This document shows, in pieces, positions 36,465 to 48,169 of a stretch of DNA of 64,000 nucleotides. Origin of the DNA: Purpureocillium takamizusanense (taxonomy: Eukaryota > Ascomycota > Sordariomycetes > Hypocreales > Ophiocordycipitaceae); NCBI RefSeq assembly GCF_022605165.1, contig NC_063068.1, forward strand, positions 3,286,001 to 3,350,000, read 5' to 3'. A program made the position numbers and the translations under genes. The notes under the pieces were generated by a model that did no database searches, had not been told where the DNA came from, and saw only the letters and a program-made list of their open reading frames with translations. Each line of letters opens with the position of its first letter. Position 1 is the first letter of the stretch.

Positions 36465-37490
36465 CGATGTGATGTGGTGGTACTGTGTCGAGGGGGGGGG
36501 GGGGCGCGGCGGATGGGCAGAGAAAGTTGAAGGCGAGAACGACGAGGCGAGTCGGAGCAAAAGCCAGGCGGGACGCAGTCAGTGTGGACAGGGCAGGGCA
36601 GAAGCTGAGGTGATGGAGCGGCCCCGTTCAGGTTGGTCGCTGCCGGCCACGAACAGCGGGCAGTGGAACACGCCCCCTTGGCTGGCTGGGGTTGGTGGGT
36701 CCGGGCCCTCTGAAGGGGGGCGCCGCTGTCGCCGGGCGCCTGGCGGCCAGCTGGGGGCCAGATTTTTACTGCCCTGCCCTATATGTGCCATGATGGCGGC
36801 TGCGCTGCAGGTGACGGGAACTCCTCGAGCCTCGAGCCTGGAGGGCAGCGGCGTTCACTAAACAGAGGCTCGCCCAGATCGGCCAGCCCATAGCACTTGC
36901 ACCTGCTAGTACGTATCGTACTTTGTACAGGGGATTACCGGCGCCGCACCTGCGCCTGCCCTCAATCTGCAGCTGGAGCGGTTTGTGAGTGAGGTCCCAT
37001 CCACTAGGTAGGTACCTGTACCAAAGTTGGGTCGTCCGTCAGCATCTAAAAGAGGCACGCACCGCGACCGGGGGGGGGCAACGAGAGAAAAAAAAAAGGA
37101 AGAATTATGGAGATCCTTCCATAGGCCCTGGATGAAACTGTACAAGAGCCAGCCCTGCCAGCAAACGCCGCCCAGGCCGCACGTCTCCATGCCTCGTCTC
37201 CAGCGGTGGCAGCCGAGAACTGTGACGGGTATCAGGGGCGTTGACGTAGATGACGGGAGGTTTCTTGCCTTGGTACAGGTACGTACTAGCGAAGGTGCTT
37301 GCCAAATCGTAGAGATTCAATCGCAGGGTGCTTATTACACCTTGGCTGCGCCTGCCTAAAGGTACCTACCAAGCGTCGCAGCTTCGCATGTACATCCATA
37401 CATACTCCGTACGGTACCTACCACATATACATACATGCACGCGCTTAACTTGCACCGACAAGGCATCTAAGAGCGAGGTCCGCACCAACA

Positions 37491-37503
37491 CCCCCCCCCC
37501 CCC
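37491..37503. repeat. Poly-C tract, 13 nt
   Basis: Uninterrupted run of 13 C in intergenic DNA. Confidence 0.93.
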
Positions 37504-38240
37504 TTGTTGCAGCAGCGTGTGACAAAAGAGTCCCAACTGCGACCCCCTCCTTTCGGAGAAAAAAACGAAGCGTCACCGCCGCCTAACGTTGGATTATAAA
37601 TGCAACAGAAGCCAGCCGCTTCAGCCACGGGGAGCTCGGACACACGCTCCCGCAGCACATGTCCGTCATTCAAGGCCCATGATGGTCCCTACAAGAGACA
37701 GCACGATGTCGCTAACCGAGCTCTCAAAGCACAGATGTTCCAACCAAATCGACTGAGGAAACCGGCCAAAAGTAAGATATGTACTGTGGAAGTGTGAGAC
37801 ATCCCGAGTACTCCTAAGGTACCTAGTAACTAGTTATGGTGCCAAGTGTCGGCTATCACCTGCAGCGGAATCCCTAACACCCCGTTAATCCATCATGTTG
37901 GTAGCGAATACTGGTACAAATATTCTGCATTCGAATCAATTAACCATCAAGTCTACATGATACAGTACATGCCTGCCGGTAGCCCTCTGAGGCTGCCACA
38001 GACCGGGGATCTTACCCATCCAATCCTGTAGTGCTTGCGCAGTATGCAACTGTAACCGTTCCTTCTCTGTATAGGACGCCTCGAGCGCCATTTGTATAGA
38101 CGCGGGTCAAGCAAATCCTCCCAGATGCCGCCCATTTCCCACACCACAGCAATCAACCATAAATAAATCTTGACCCAGGTCACCCGACTCAATCACTCTA
38201 CAATCATCATTGCGTGGTCCCTTCTCCGCGGGTGAGTTCG

Positions 38241-41200
38241 CTATAGCTTGGCATCGGTCTCCTCAAACTCGCTCAGGTCCTTGATCGGCCTGGCTCCCTG
38301 GCTGGCAAAGAGGCCAGCCTTGAATTGGCGCACATCAGTGATCTCCTGGGCAGAGTCTACGGCTGACACGGCTCCGGCCGTTGTTGCGCCTGGCTCATCG
38401 TTGTGCGTCATTTGGCTGAGCCCGAGCTCCTTCGCCTTCGAGGCGATGTCAATTCTCTCGCTCTCGGGGAGCTTCAGCTCATCCTTCAGGTAGCCTTCGA
38501 GGAGGCCTACGTTCTGCCGCCGCTCCCGCGGAACGTCGTGCAGACCGAGTGACTGGAGTAGCTCTATGATCTTGCGGTCCAGCTCGCCGGCACCTCGGGC
38601 GTGCATGTGCACAGAGATCCTCGCTCGCGTCTCCGAGCTTGGGCTGAGGTACTGGTTGAAGAAGTCGACCATTTCGGCTCTGGTCAAGCCCTTGACGTGT
38701 TCCGCATCGATTTTGGCTAGGCCCGTTATTAGCACATCAATCTGTAAGCCACGCGGTGGGGCACAAGACCTACCCTGATCGAAGCTGTAGTACTCATTCG
38801 AGATATGAGTCCAATGCCTGGACCATTCCTGGTCCAGATTCCTCAGCTTTTCCAGACGCTTGTTGATGAGACTCCTCTTGTGGCCTTCGAATTCGGCATC
38901 GCTCATATCCTTGAGAGACTGCCCGAAACGCGCCAGGAAGGCTTCGATCCGACGATCCAAATACTCGGGGGTTCTCTCGCTCTGCACCAAGAAGCGGAAG
39001 CCACAAACAGTAGCGAAGACGCGCATGCTTGAGAAGACAATGTACCCAAGCTGCTCCTTGGTCCGGAGCTGATCAAAGGCAGGCTCGTGCACCATTTGAT
39101 CGATCAGTAACGTCTTTGCGCGAGCGACTTGGTCGCTCCGGTCAGCGACGTAGAAGAACGTCTCAACGCAATGGTTCACGTTGGCTGGATCTTTCAGGGT
39201 CTTGTTGAAAACAAAGTTCGACCCGGGCGGGAGGACCAGAGATCGGATGATGGGCCACTGCGACCGCGGAAGGGTGCGAGGCTTGAGAATGGACTCGACC
39301 ATGTCCGTCACCTTGAGCGCCTCACCCTTGTACATATTGCCGTGTGCGTACACCTCGATGTAGAGCTGTGCCAGCATTTGCTTGTGGAATAGCCTGACTG
39401 CATCCGCGGTGATGTTTTGCAGATCTACGGCAAGCTCTTCGACGACAAAGTCGCGTTCCGCGTTGAGCCATGCCATGTACTCGCCAACTTGTTGGTATGA
39501 TGACTGCAGCTGCCAATTGTCATAGCCACGGGTAAGGCGCTCCTTGACGATGTCGAAGCGCTCGTTCTTGATGTCGAGGTCGCGCAGGGTGACAGCGACA
39601 TGCTCCAGGAGCACGGGAAGCTTGTCGTTGTATCCGGAAATGTCCAATTCTAGGCCGCGTGAATCGAGACATACCGTGTACTGCAGCCCAGCGAGCTCTG
39701 CGTCGTAGGAATACTCCTCCAGGGCGTCTCGTACCAGCTCTGTGAAGAGTCTCGCCTTGACGCTGTTCTCCGCGGTGGCGAAGATAATGGGGTTCTTGAG
39801 GCTGACCATAACGTTGGCCTTGGGCACCCAGAACGTGTCGTCCTTCTTCCACCAAGTCCGGGCAACGGAATCGTTGCGCAGCAAGCGCGGGGCGGGTGCA
39901 GGTTCCGCCACATCCTTCTTCTCGACCTCAAGCTTGTTGGGGATGAAATTGTTCTTGTGCGGGAGGTGCAGCTCCGCAAGGCGGGTCGACGGGGACACAG
40001 CCATGGCCTGCTGAAGCCCCTCCATGACATCGGACGGTATTCTCTCATGGCTATACTCAGTACCGTACCACTTCTCCTTTTTGTCCCAGGACCCAGGGAA
40101 GTTTCGGGACACGATGACCATGCGCATGTTGTCGGGCCGAATCTTGTCCAGGGCGTCTCTGATCAATTCGGGGTCAAAAGTCCGGAGACGGCTATGGCCA
40201 CTGAGCAGCCACTCGCGGGGGAGTGGCTTCTGCATCACTGAACTAGTCCGGCTTGTGAACCGACTGGCCGGGGTCTTTTGCCTGAACTTGAAATCAACAT
40301 CGGCCATGCCCTTTTGCTCGTCAAATATCCACTCTTGTGGTGGCGACTCTCGCAGCAGCGAAACGTATTGGAAAAAGATTTTGACGATCTCGGGGTAGTT
40401 CTTCAAGCCCTGTGGTTTCACGGATGAGCACGCTTCGGCAACACGAAACGCGGCAAGACATACCTCTTCAGTCATGCGGATTTGCACTTCAAAGATCCCG
40501 GCGGTCCCGGGGCAGACGGGGTACGCGCCAGCAGACAAGCTGTTCGCCCACCCTTTGCTCTTGACGTAGGCCATGATGCTGCCAGGCCCCTCGTGCCCAA
40601 TCAAGTGGCTGATGTACCTGCTGGGCTGCGACTCGAACAGCGCTTCCTCGTCAACAAAGGGGAAAATCAGGTTCAAATCTCTCGAGTCCATGACAGGCTT
40701 CGCAAAGCATTGCATTCCAAGGTCTTGGGGTCGGAAGGGGACCTCGTCTGTCCACCGGTTGGGGGGGAGCTTCTTGTTGACGATTGGCGAAAACAGTTCG
40801 ACGACCCATTTCTGCAGAACGTCAAGGGGCTCGCGACCGAGAACGACGAGCTTCATGCGGTTGGCCGAGTAGTGCTTGGCATGGAACTCAATGAACTTGT
40901 CCCTGACATTGATGCCCTGTGACTCAGGAATCGTCTTGAGAACCTCGAAGTTGCCGGTCGAGAAATGGCAATACGGATGTTTCGGGTTAGACAACGACTT
41001 TTCGAGTTGATGGAGCCGCCAGGTATCGTTCTGCAGGTTCTTCTTGTTCTCCGAGTCGACAGCTCTCAGCTCCCTGTCGAGGGTGCTGGACAGAAACAAG
41101 GGCTCTATGAAGAACTGGGCAAAGCGGTCGAGGGCCTCGCGCAGGGGAGAGGGGTTGGAATCGGAAGGGGCCTCGTCATTGTTCGGCTTCGCCGCAACGT

Positions 41201-41632
41201 CGAAGTAGTAGTTGGTTGAGGTGGAGGCAGTGTAGGCGTTGGAGCTGCCTGAGTTGGCGGACAGATATTGGCCATACTCGTTTTCGATGGGGAATTTCTT
41301 GGTGCCCATGAAGAGCAGCTACGTTGGCGATTGCGTTAGTCACTGAATGGAGGGGTTTGCGGGCGGGTAGGGGCCCGGCTCACATGCTCGACGGCGTGCG
41401 CCATTCCTGGCATGCCATCCTCGTCGCTGAAGTTTCCAACGTTGACGTCTAGAGCGGCGCTAGCCTTGTCCGTCTCCGGATCATGCACCAGCAGCGCCTC
41501 GAGGTCATTCTCGAGCCGAACAACACGATAATCGCGGTCGTCCAGAGATGGCTTCTCCAAGCGGTCCGTCAGGAGAACGACAGGGGCCTGGCGGCCAGGG
41601 GCCAACCCATGCGTCTGAGGAGAGGTGGGCAT
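38241..41632 (-). CDS. STE23: M16A metalloprotease, insulin-degrading enzyme / Ste23 type
   Basis: Zinc peptidase of the insulinase family; yeast Ste23 can process a-factor precursor and degrade small peptides. Exons 41384-41632, 40464-41318, 38774-40409 and 38241-38716 give 1071 residues, close to the usual size. The inverted zinc motif HxxEH is His79-Glu82-His83 (AHAVEHLLFMGTKKFP), and the first intron falls directly after His83. The further conserved block RAVDSENKKNLQND supplies the downstream Glu ligand. The last two introns are 54 and 57 nt, divisible by three and free of stops. They are called because removal restores family sequence (RMTEE/GLKNYPEIVKIFFQY and FDQ/AKIDAEHVKGLT) and their splice signals are good. 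The ATG at 41632 has A at -3. An in-frame ATG at 42310 would add 226 Arg-rich residues and is considered unlikely. Confidence 0.94.
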
Positions 41633-44600
41633 CGTGGAACGACAACAGCGCTGACCTGGCCAGAGCGAGGCGACGTTGGGCGAAGAGGGCGGGCTGAGCG
41701 GTCGCCAAGGTGGTGAGAAGGGGAAGCCAGATGAAGTCGCCGGCGAGAGGCGACGTCTACGCTCGTGGCCTGGACGTCGGGGCCGGCGGCCGTGAGCCCC
41801 GTTGCGCGCTTGCTGTTCGGGTACTGGCGCTGGTGGGGGGATGCGCCACCGAACAGAGGCGTGGGATTGGGCCCGTGCAGCGAGAGCGGCTAGCGGACAA
41901 GGTGGGAACGATGTCGGGGCCAAGTCAATGGCGACGAGACACGATGTGCTTCTTCCTGTGGCGACGTCGGGGCGGCGGGAAGAAGCGCAAGCTCGGGCGG
42001 TAGCGGTGATGAGCGTGAACTCAGGGGTCAGGAGGGCAGCGCCTTTTGTACGCGTCGCCGCGGCCTGGCGGATGCTCCGTCGGCCACTGCCTGTGATTGT
42101 GATCGTGGCGCTCAGCAGCGGCAGGAGCAGCGGCAGTGCACCAGCGTGGCGGCGGATGAGGCGATTGGGGCAGGCAAACGGCGGTGATGGGAGCAGCGGG
42201 AGATGCAACGGGCGTGTCCGTTCAAGTAACTCGTGCGAGCTGGTGAGGGAGAGGTCGAGGGAGCACACGGTTGCCAGCAGAGGTGGATCACGCCTTGCGC
42301 GGTGTCTCATCGAGACGCGCCACCTAGCTAATGAGTTGTGTGTCCAAGATGCCAGCCTGGCGAACTGGGAGCAAGCGCTCCGACGTCGCCGGGGTGTGCT
42401 GGTTGACGAGCTGGCGGCGACAGGCGACACTCAAACGACTGATGAGACGGATGACAGAAATTTCGTGGTTCGGGGGCCCTTGTCGACGAGGTTACACCTT
42501 GCCCAGTTGCAGTGCAGCCAACAAGAGGCAGTGTCTCACCACCACTGCTGCTGCCGCCCCCGCCGCTGCCGGGCCATGCATGCACGCATGCATCCACCCA
42601 GCCAGTCACCACGCCGGTTGGTAAGGCATGTACCTGGGCGGCGGGTGCGGAGTACCTTGCCGTCGTCTGGACTCTTCTATGCCGGAAGGTGCGCCGGCCA
42701 GGCGTCGTCGTCGTCGGCGTCGTCGTCAGGCCCGCCTGGCCGCCTGGCAGCTGGCTACCTACTAGTAGTAATAACGCACGTAAGCTACAGGTACCATAGG
42801 TACTTAACCTTAGCATTAACATGCCTTAGGTGCCTTACCTAGTACCTGTAGGTTAGTACTAACTGCTTACCTGGTATAGAATCACCTCGCAAGGTTTATA
42901 CCGTGTCGTACGAAGTATAGGTGTACTACCTTGCCTACATGTCTACGGGTACCTCCAATCTGCAAGGGCCGAGTTCTGGTCGCGAGCCGAGGCAGGCGCG
43001 ACGCAGACGCGCAGCGGACCCGACCAGCAGAAGCGTCTGGACGGATGTCAAGGCCACCCCAGCAGCTTCCTTCCCTTGGAGGTGAAGTCTTGTCTGTGAG
43101 CCTCCGCAGTGGTACTACCTTATTACCTGTAGGTAGGTGTGAGGTGGCTATCAAGGTACACACGCCTACCTCACACGTCCCTCGTCGTGGCGACAGTTGG
43201 CAGCCAACACCCAAGAGTCGAGCCCAACCAGCCACGAGGGCAAGCAAGGCAGTTATTGAGGGCACGGACTTGGACCACCAGCACCATAACTAGCTGCTTC
43301 CCACCTCAGGTCCGCTGCCCCTGTCATCCACCGGCGGCTTCCACGGGCCAAGCGGCTACTAGGTTAGTACTAGGTTCAATAGAGCCAGAGGCGCCCGATG
43401 AGGCCTGAAATGGAAGCTTCCTGGGAACCAGATCGTACCTTAGTACCTACTAACTGTACATGCAAAGTACGGACGGGACGTCCCTTCGTTCCGCAAGGCA
43501 AGGTACTACCTGCTACCGTAGGCAGGTACGTAACCCAGGCAAGGCGCTCCTTACTTCGTACCCAAGTGAGGTATTACCACCCTATCTTTTGCAAGTAGTA
43601 ACGTACTAAGAGCAGAAGGGCCACTCACATCCAGACCCTTGGACGTTTGGAGCATCGACCAACTGCCCTCTGGAGCGCCTAGGTACAGCAAAGCGAAAAA
43701 AGCAAACCTCTTCCATGATACCGTCGGTACCTTTGAAACAGGCGCGCATTCTTGCTCGAAACCCGTGCCATGGCTTCAGGGGATGGATGGTCCCTCGAAA
43801 TCTCTCCACCCCCCTTCTCTCCGTCTCCCCTCCGCCTCAGACCGTTCTTACCCGTCGCTTCTAACACCGCCAGCCAGGCAAGACACATGCGACCCCTATC
43901 TTTTGGTCAGTCCAATGATGCGCTGGCTTGCTTGTCCTGTGTGCAGCTCGGGTCTGATCCGATCACCAACGCAGCATCTCACCGTCTGACGGCTCTCAGT
44001 GCCTTATTACTCATTCACCCCTCCTCCCTCGCCTCATAACTAACCGCCAACGGACAAACAGCCAAGTAGGCCACGATGCCGCAGCGGGGCTCCCCTATGA
44101 CGGGTGCTGGGTGGTTCCACGTACCTGGCCCTGGGTTCGTTGCATCGCCTCCACCGCTCGCGAGTAGTGTCGCATCGCATCGCCCAGCTTCATGCAGGCC
44201 GCCAAGGTTGGTGGTAGTAGCTGATCGGTACAAGGCTCTTGCAAAGCACACCGCACACTCCTCGTCAACCGTTGTTTCTCATTGACAAACTCCACTGCTA
44301 TGAGTCGGGATATATACGCGGACGGGACAGCGGTGTCAAGCCCCTGCTACGCTTCGCCCCTGGAGTCCACGCAGACCGGTAGTAGGTTCGTTCGTACAAT
44401 ACGTAGCTTACCATCCGCAGTGTGCATATTCGTCCGCCGGGGCACCGTATTTTGATACCAATCTGTCTGGCAGCGATGCTGGGCCGTTTGACTCACTGGG
44501 CACGCGCACGTCTGCCTTGACCCCTGGTGTTCCACGCCGTCACAACCGTGCCTCCTGAGTGCATGATTTCGCAGGTTCACGGCGCAGACGCCAGTTCGCT

Positions 44601-46241
44601 CATCTACAGAATGCAAAGCCGAGGCATTGCCGCCCTGATGCCTCGCTTTGATGAGACGGGTTCTAGCATCGCCGAAGCAAGAGCGCTCGCTCCAAGCTGA
44701 ATGAAGCCGCCTCTCGCCCGACTACTAGCAGTGTTCCCATGAGGGTGCGATAGCGGACTTGTCAACAAGTCGGTGAGCTGCCGAAATGCTGCAACTCTGT
44801 CCCGATCGGTTAGCCATGCATGTCTTGCTTGCGAGAAGACCCCACAGTCGCCATCCGGTGTCGTCCGTCCGTCCGTGGGGCGGAGTCTCCGAGTCTCTGT
44901 TTCTGATGAAGCGAAGCCCCCTCGCCAGCAGCACGCATCACGTCGCCAATGCCGACACACCTCTCGCGCACGATCGCGTGACTCGTTCCGCCTCACCGAC
45001 CACCAAAGGACCAAGGATAGTAGGTGGCCGCTATTGCACGAAGCCGCATGAAGCTTGCATGTGCAAGGTAAACAGACGAGACGGATAATATCTCAGCCTC
45101 GGGAAAACAAAGAGACAACAATTCTCCCCCGCTTTGGGCAGATATCGGAATTATCGCCTCTTTTGCCATGTGCCACCTTCATCGCTACCCAGGCTTATCA
45201 ATCACATCGCTCCCCGCTCAATCGACGTTGCATCCTACGTACTACCTGCAGCAACGAATCCGAGCCGCAAACCCTACTTCTCCGTGAAATGCGGTCGTGC
45301 GTAATTAAGGACTAGGTAGGTAATTCAGGCATCTATCTTTCTAACCCTATGAGTCTCAAATCTTGATCGTGATACCCGTTCCGACTGGCTGGCGCTCCTC
45401 CAAGAGTGCTTGTGCACAACATGCCCTGTTGTCAATTCCGGCAATCAACAAGGCAGTACGAAGTACCATGCATGGCATCACGGATCTTTATGACTGGGTC
45501 TATTCAACGCTCTGCTCTACATCAATTCAATCCCCAACAACACAGGAAAGTAAGCAGTACGGGTCAGATGCCTTCCCCGTGCCGTGATATCTTCCATGGT
45601 CCTGATGCACAACAGCTGTTTCTGGGCCCTGGACATGGGCAAAAATTCGTTTGCATGGTTTGACATGCAACCCGAACCCCAGCCGCTTGTACAGTGATTG
45701 CGGTTGCTAGGTAGCCGAGAGCACGGGCCCAACCAAGGAGCTACAAGGACGGACTGCCATGGCTACCTACTTCGTACCATGATGTTGTTTGATCATGGTG
45801 GGGATGCCGTGCAACTGTCGTTCGCCTGACCCTCGTACATAGTCACCGGCTGGTGCATCATGGATGGGCATCAGCATGCGCCTGGCTTGCTACATCATGT
45901 CCTGTCTCTCCTCAAAACGCCATGGTAACTCGTGGTGCTGCCATCGACGAGCCCGCGCAGGATACGGGCGGCCCGAAAGGTCGCCTGATCAAGACGAACC
46001 AATATCTTCCAGTGGCGTATGAGTCAAACACCGCTGGTGAGACCCGAATTGGCCACGACTTGGCCATGAGGCTTCACACCAGGGTTCCTCGCAGCATCAG
46101 CGGGTGCGCGTTTGCAGCAAGGAAAAAGGGTATAAAGGCTCGTGATCCGCAAAACAGCGGCGTAGTGCTTGCTCGCTGCTTTCGCTGACAATGTGAATGA
46201 GCGCTATCTTGCCTCACTTGAGGCCACCCACAATTACGGGC
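41633..46241. other. Intergenic block of about 4.6 kb, no gene seen
   Basis: The left part is the leader or promoter of the M16 protease; its frame happens to be open on both strands. From about 42760 to 43600 the DNA is dense in TAGGTA/GTACCTA words, with two TACGAAGTA copies. More occur near 45237-45330, 45457 and 45768. The remaining open frames are short and lack protein character. The 3' end of the Mpp6-like gene lies at the right edge. Confidence 0.5.
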
Positions 46242-47096
46242 TCATTTCCTGCGCTGCGGTCGCTGAGGACAGTCCGATGCTTTGTGGCCAACCTGTTGGC
46301 ATGTGTAGCATTTCATGGACCTGTTGCTGCTCATTGTACCTCCGCCTCCAGAAATGGAGGTCAGTTGGTTTATCCGAACCTCCTTCTTCTTCCGCTTGTC
46401 TCGAAACTCTTTGGCCTTGATGCCTTCCGCGTTGTGCCTGGAGCGCGATTGCGAGCGAGACCGGTCCCGTGATGGAGGTGTGTTGTCGCCCGAGGTTCCC
46501 TTTCTCCGCTTGCGCCTGGGTCCCTCGTCGTCGCTTGAGGAGTGCTCGTTGGAGCTTTCCTCGTCACTGTCAGATTCATCTCCGTCCTTGCCCTGCGATG
46601 TCTGTACGGGGTCAGCTGAATACGTTTTGTCATTGTGCAGGCGCAGGGCCCTTACCGCCCCTTTCTTTGTGGTCGGCGGCGGCGGCTTCGTCGATGTTCG
46701 GCCCTTGTCGGCCACATCTTCGTTGTCGCCCGACTCATTTGCCGAATCGAAGTCCCCGTAGCCCACGTAGACCACGTTTAGAGGATTGCTGGCCGTCCGT
46801 GTCGGTTTCGCTTTGCTCCACTGGTTGTCCAAGACCCAGTGAGTGTCGGTAGTCGAATGCCTCTCAAGCGCCGTTTGGCGCGTGGCTTCCTCCTGGTCGA
46901 GAGCGGCCTGGATGAGGGCTTGGTCGATGTTTAGGTTGATGCAGCCCTGAGCGGGGGAGTGCTCGAGCTTCCGCTTTTTGGAGGACGGGGCCTCGGAGTC
47001 TGGCGACCCAGCCGATGATGCAGAGGCCGCTGCTCTCTGCATAAACTTCATCGTCAGGAGCCTCGAAGAGACTCCTTTTGGAGTTTCTGGAGCCAT
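46242..47096 (-). CDS. MPP6: Mpp6-like zinc-knuckle protein
   Basis: Two exons, 46656-47096 and 46242-46601, giving 266 residues. The 54-nt intron is divisible by three and stop-free; without splicing the frame reads as 284 residues. The N-terminus (PKGVSSRLLTMKFMQRA) matches the short motif of M-phase phosphoprotein 6, an RNA-binding cofactor of the nuclear exosome. The middle is acidic and Ser-rich with basic nuclear-localisation-like runs (KKRKLEH; RRKRRKG) and an RS-type stretch (SRDRSRSQSRSRH). The C-terminus holds one CCHC zinc knuckle, CYTCQQVGHKASDC (CX2CX4HX4C), typical of nucleic-acid binding. A role in nuclear RNA processing is inferred. The start is the ATG just before the conserved motif; the frame is open upstream. 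Divergent from the NDUFS6 gene with 391 bp between starts. Confidence 0.82.
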   Translation of the reverse strand: MAPETPKGVSSRLLTMKFMQRAAASASSAGSPDSEAPSSKKRKLEHSPAQGCINLNIDQALIQAALDQEEATRQTALERHSTTDTHWVLDNQWSKAKPTRTASNPLNVVYVGYGDFDSANESGDNEDVADKGRTSTKPPPPTTKKGAVRALRLHNDKTYSADPVQTSQGKDGDESDSDEESSNEHSSSDDEGPRRKRRKGTSGDNTPPSRDRSRSQSRSRHNAEGIKAKEFRDKRKKKEVRINQLTSISGGGGTMSSNRSMKCYTCQQVGHKASDCPQRPQRRK

Positions 47097-47487
47097 CTTG
47101 AAAGAATATTTGCCGGGTCGTGTAAGAATCTCTGGGCGCTGGAACTGATGGATGCTCAAGGTTTCGATAATCCCAAAATCAAAGCCCAGTTCGCCAGTTC
47201 CTCTGAAAATTTGGTGGTTCGCGTCCGGTCGGGCACTGGGCCTTTCCAAACCCTGATCTGATTAACAATGATGAGGTGGTGTCGGGCGCTTGCTTGGGGC
47301 GGCGTTGAATCGCGCTTGCTTGGGGATTTTTTGGCGACCCGGGCCTGATTTAATCCGACCCGCGGCTCGCTCCGTTGGTCGCCCGCTAACCCCAACCTCA
47401 GACCTTCGAACCGCCCAAGCACTGCCGGGTCCCGCAACATCGAAAGTCACAATCACATCAGCCCGGTCCGTTGACGGTTCGAGGAAA
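47097..47487. promoter_or_regulatory. Shared divergent promoter region
   Basis: The 391 bp between the two start codons must hold both promoters and both leaders of the Mpp6-like gene (-) and the NDUFS6 gene (+). No TATA box is obvious on either side. Confidence 0.6.
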
Positions 47488-48169
47488 ATGGCCGCTTCCC
47501 AATTGAGGACAATTGGCGCCTTTGCGCGCAGTCTGCGCCGCGCGCCGCGCGCCTTCAGCACCTCCAGCCGATACCTCGAGGCCGCCGCCGTGCCCGCGAC
47601 CACCAAGGCCGAGACCGCCGTCGAGGAGGCCAGGGAGATTGGCCAGGCGCCGAACCGAGCGGACGTCTGGTCCCGGAGCCAGAAGCCGCGAACGACGGCC
47701 ATGACGGGGCCGCGGTTTGAGCAGACGGACTTTGACCTACAGGTAAGCCCGGCGTACACGGAGTGTTTGGGGGAGGGAGGGGGGAGATGTTGAATATCTG
47801 CGGGAGAGGGGAGTTGGGGCGATCTGGACGGCGCTGACAGCTTTTGGGGAAAACAGCCTCAACCTCTGTCCGCGATGGAGATGGTCCACAAGCAGCCCGT
47901 GCAGTGGACGCACAGCCGAGTCGTCGCGTGCGAGGGCGGCGGCGGCCCGGCCGGCCACCCTAGAATCTTCATCAACACCGACAAGCCCGAAATCGCCGTC
48001 TGCAACTACTGCGGCGCGCCTTTTGTACGTCAACAGGCCTCTTCCCCTCGCGGGCTCGAGAGGGGCTCCTCTCGAGAATGGAAACAGCGTCTCACTGACT
48101 CTTTGACAGGCCAACGAGCACCACCGCAAGCACCTCGAGGCCCTGCCTGAGACCTCATACCCGCTGTAG
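47488..48169 (+). CDS. NDUFS6: NADH:ubiquinone oxidoreductase (complex I) zinc subunit, NDUFS6 type
   Basis: Accessory subunit of respiratory complex I in the mitochondrial inner membrane that binds one zinc ion at the peripheral arm. Three exons (47488-47742, 47857-48024, 48110-48169) give 160 residues. The N-terminus is Arg- and Ala-rich without acidic residues (RTIGAFARSLRRAPRAFSTSSR), a good mitochondrial presequence with a likely cleavage site near residue 30. The zinc ligands Cys110, His119, Cys134 and Cys137 are all visible (VACEGG...GHPRIF...CNYCGAPF). The last intron falls directly after CNYCGAPF, and the final 19-residue exon ANEHHRKHLEALPETSYPL completes the family C-terminus. Confidence 0.95.

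Larger units (their letters stand above)
35855..38240. other. Intergenic region between ubiquitin protease and M16 protease
   Basis: The part 35855-36427 is an open extension of the UBP12 frame with Ser/Pro-rich protein-like translation and no ATG. It is either leader or an unmodelled 5' coding part. Beyond it lie a GT microsatellite, a 12-nt G run and GTACCTA clusters near 36905-37440 and 37805. The stretch 37600-38240 is lower in GC and should include the 3' end of the M16 protease transcript. No separate gene is convincing. Confidence 0.5.

Noticed and set aside
41633..42310. N-terminal extension of the M16 protease from an in-frame ATG at 42310
   Set aside because: The translation is Arg/Ser/Pro-rich with no family resemblance, and the plus strand is equally open across it, as expected by chance. 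The ATG at 41632 has a good context and the conserved protein begins soon after it.
41802..42842. 346-residue plus-strand open frame
   Set aside because: It overlaps the leader of the M16 protease on the other strand, has no ordered protein pattern and ends in a TAGGTA cluster.
47385..47440. Possible tRNA-like TTCGAA word upstream of NDUFS6
   Set aside because: The TTCGAA word alone occurs, but no acceptor stem, anticodon arm or second internal promoter box can be built around it.
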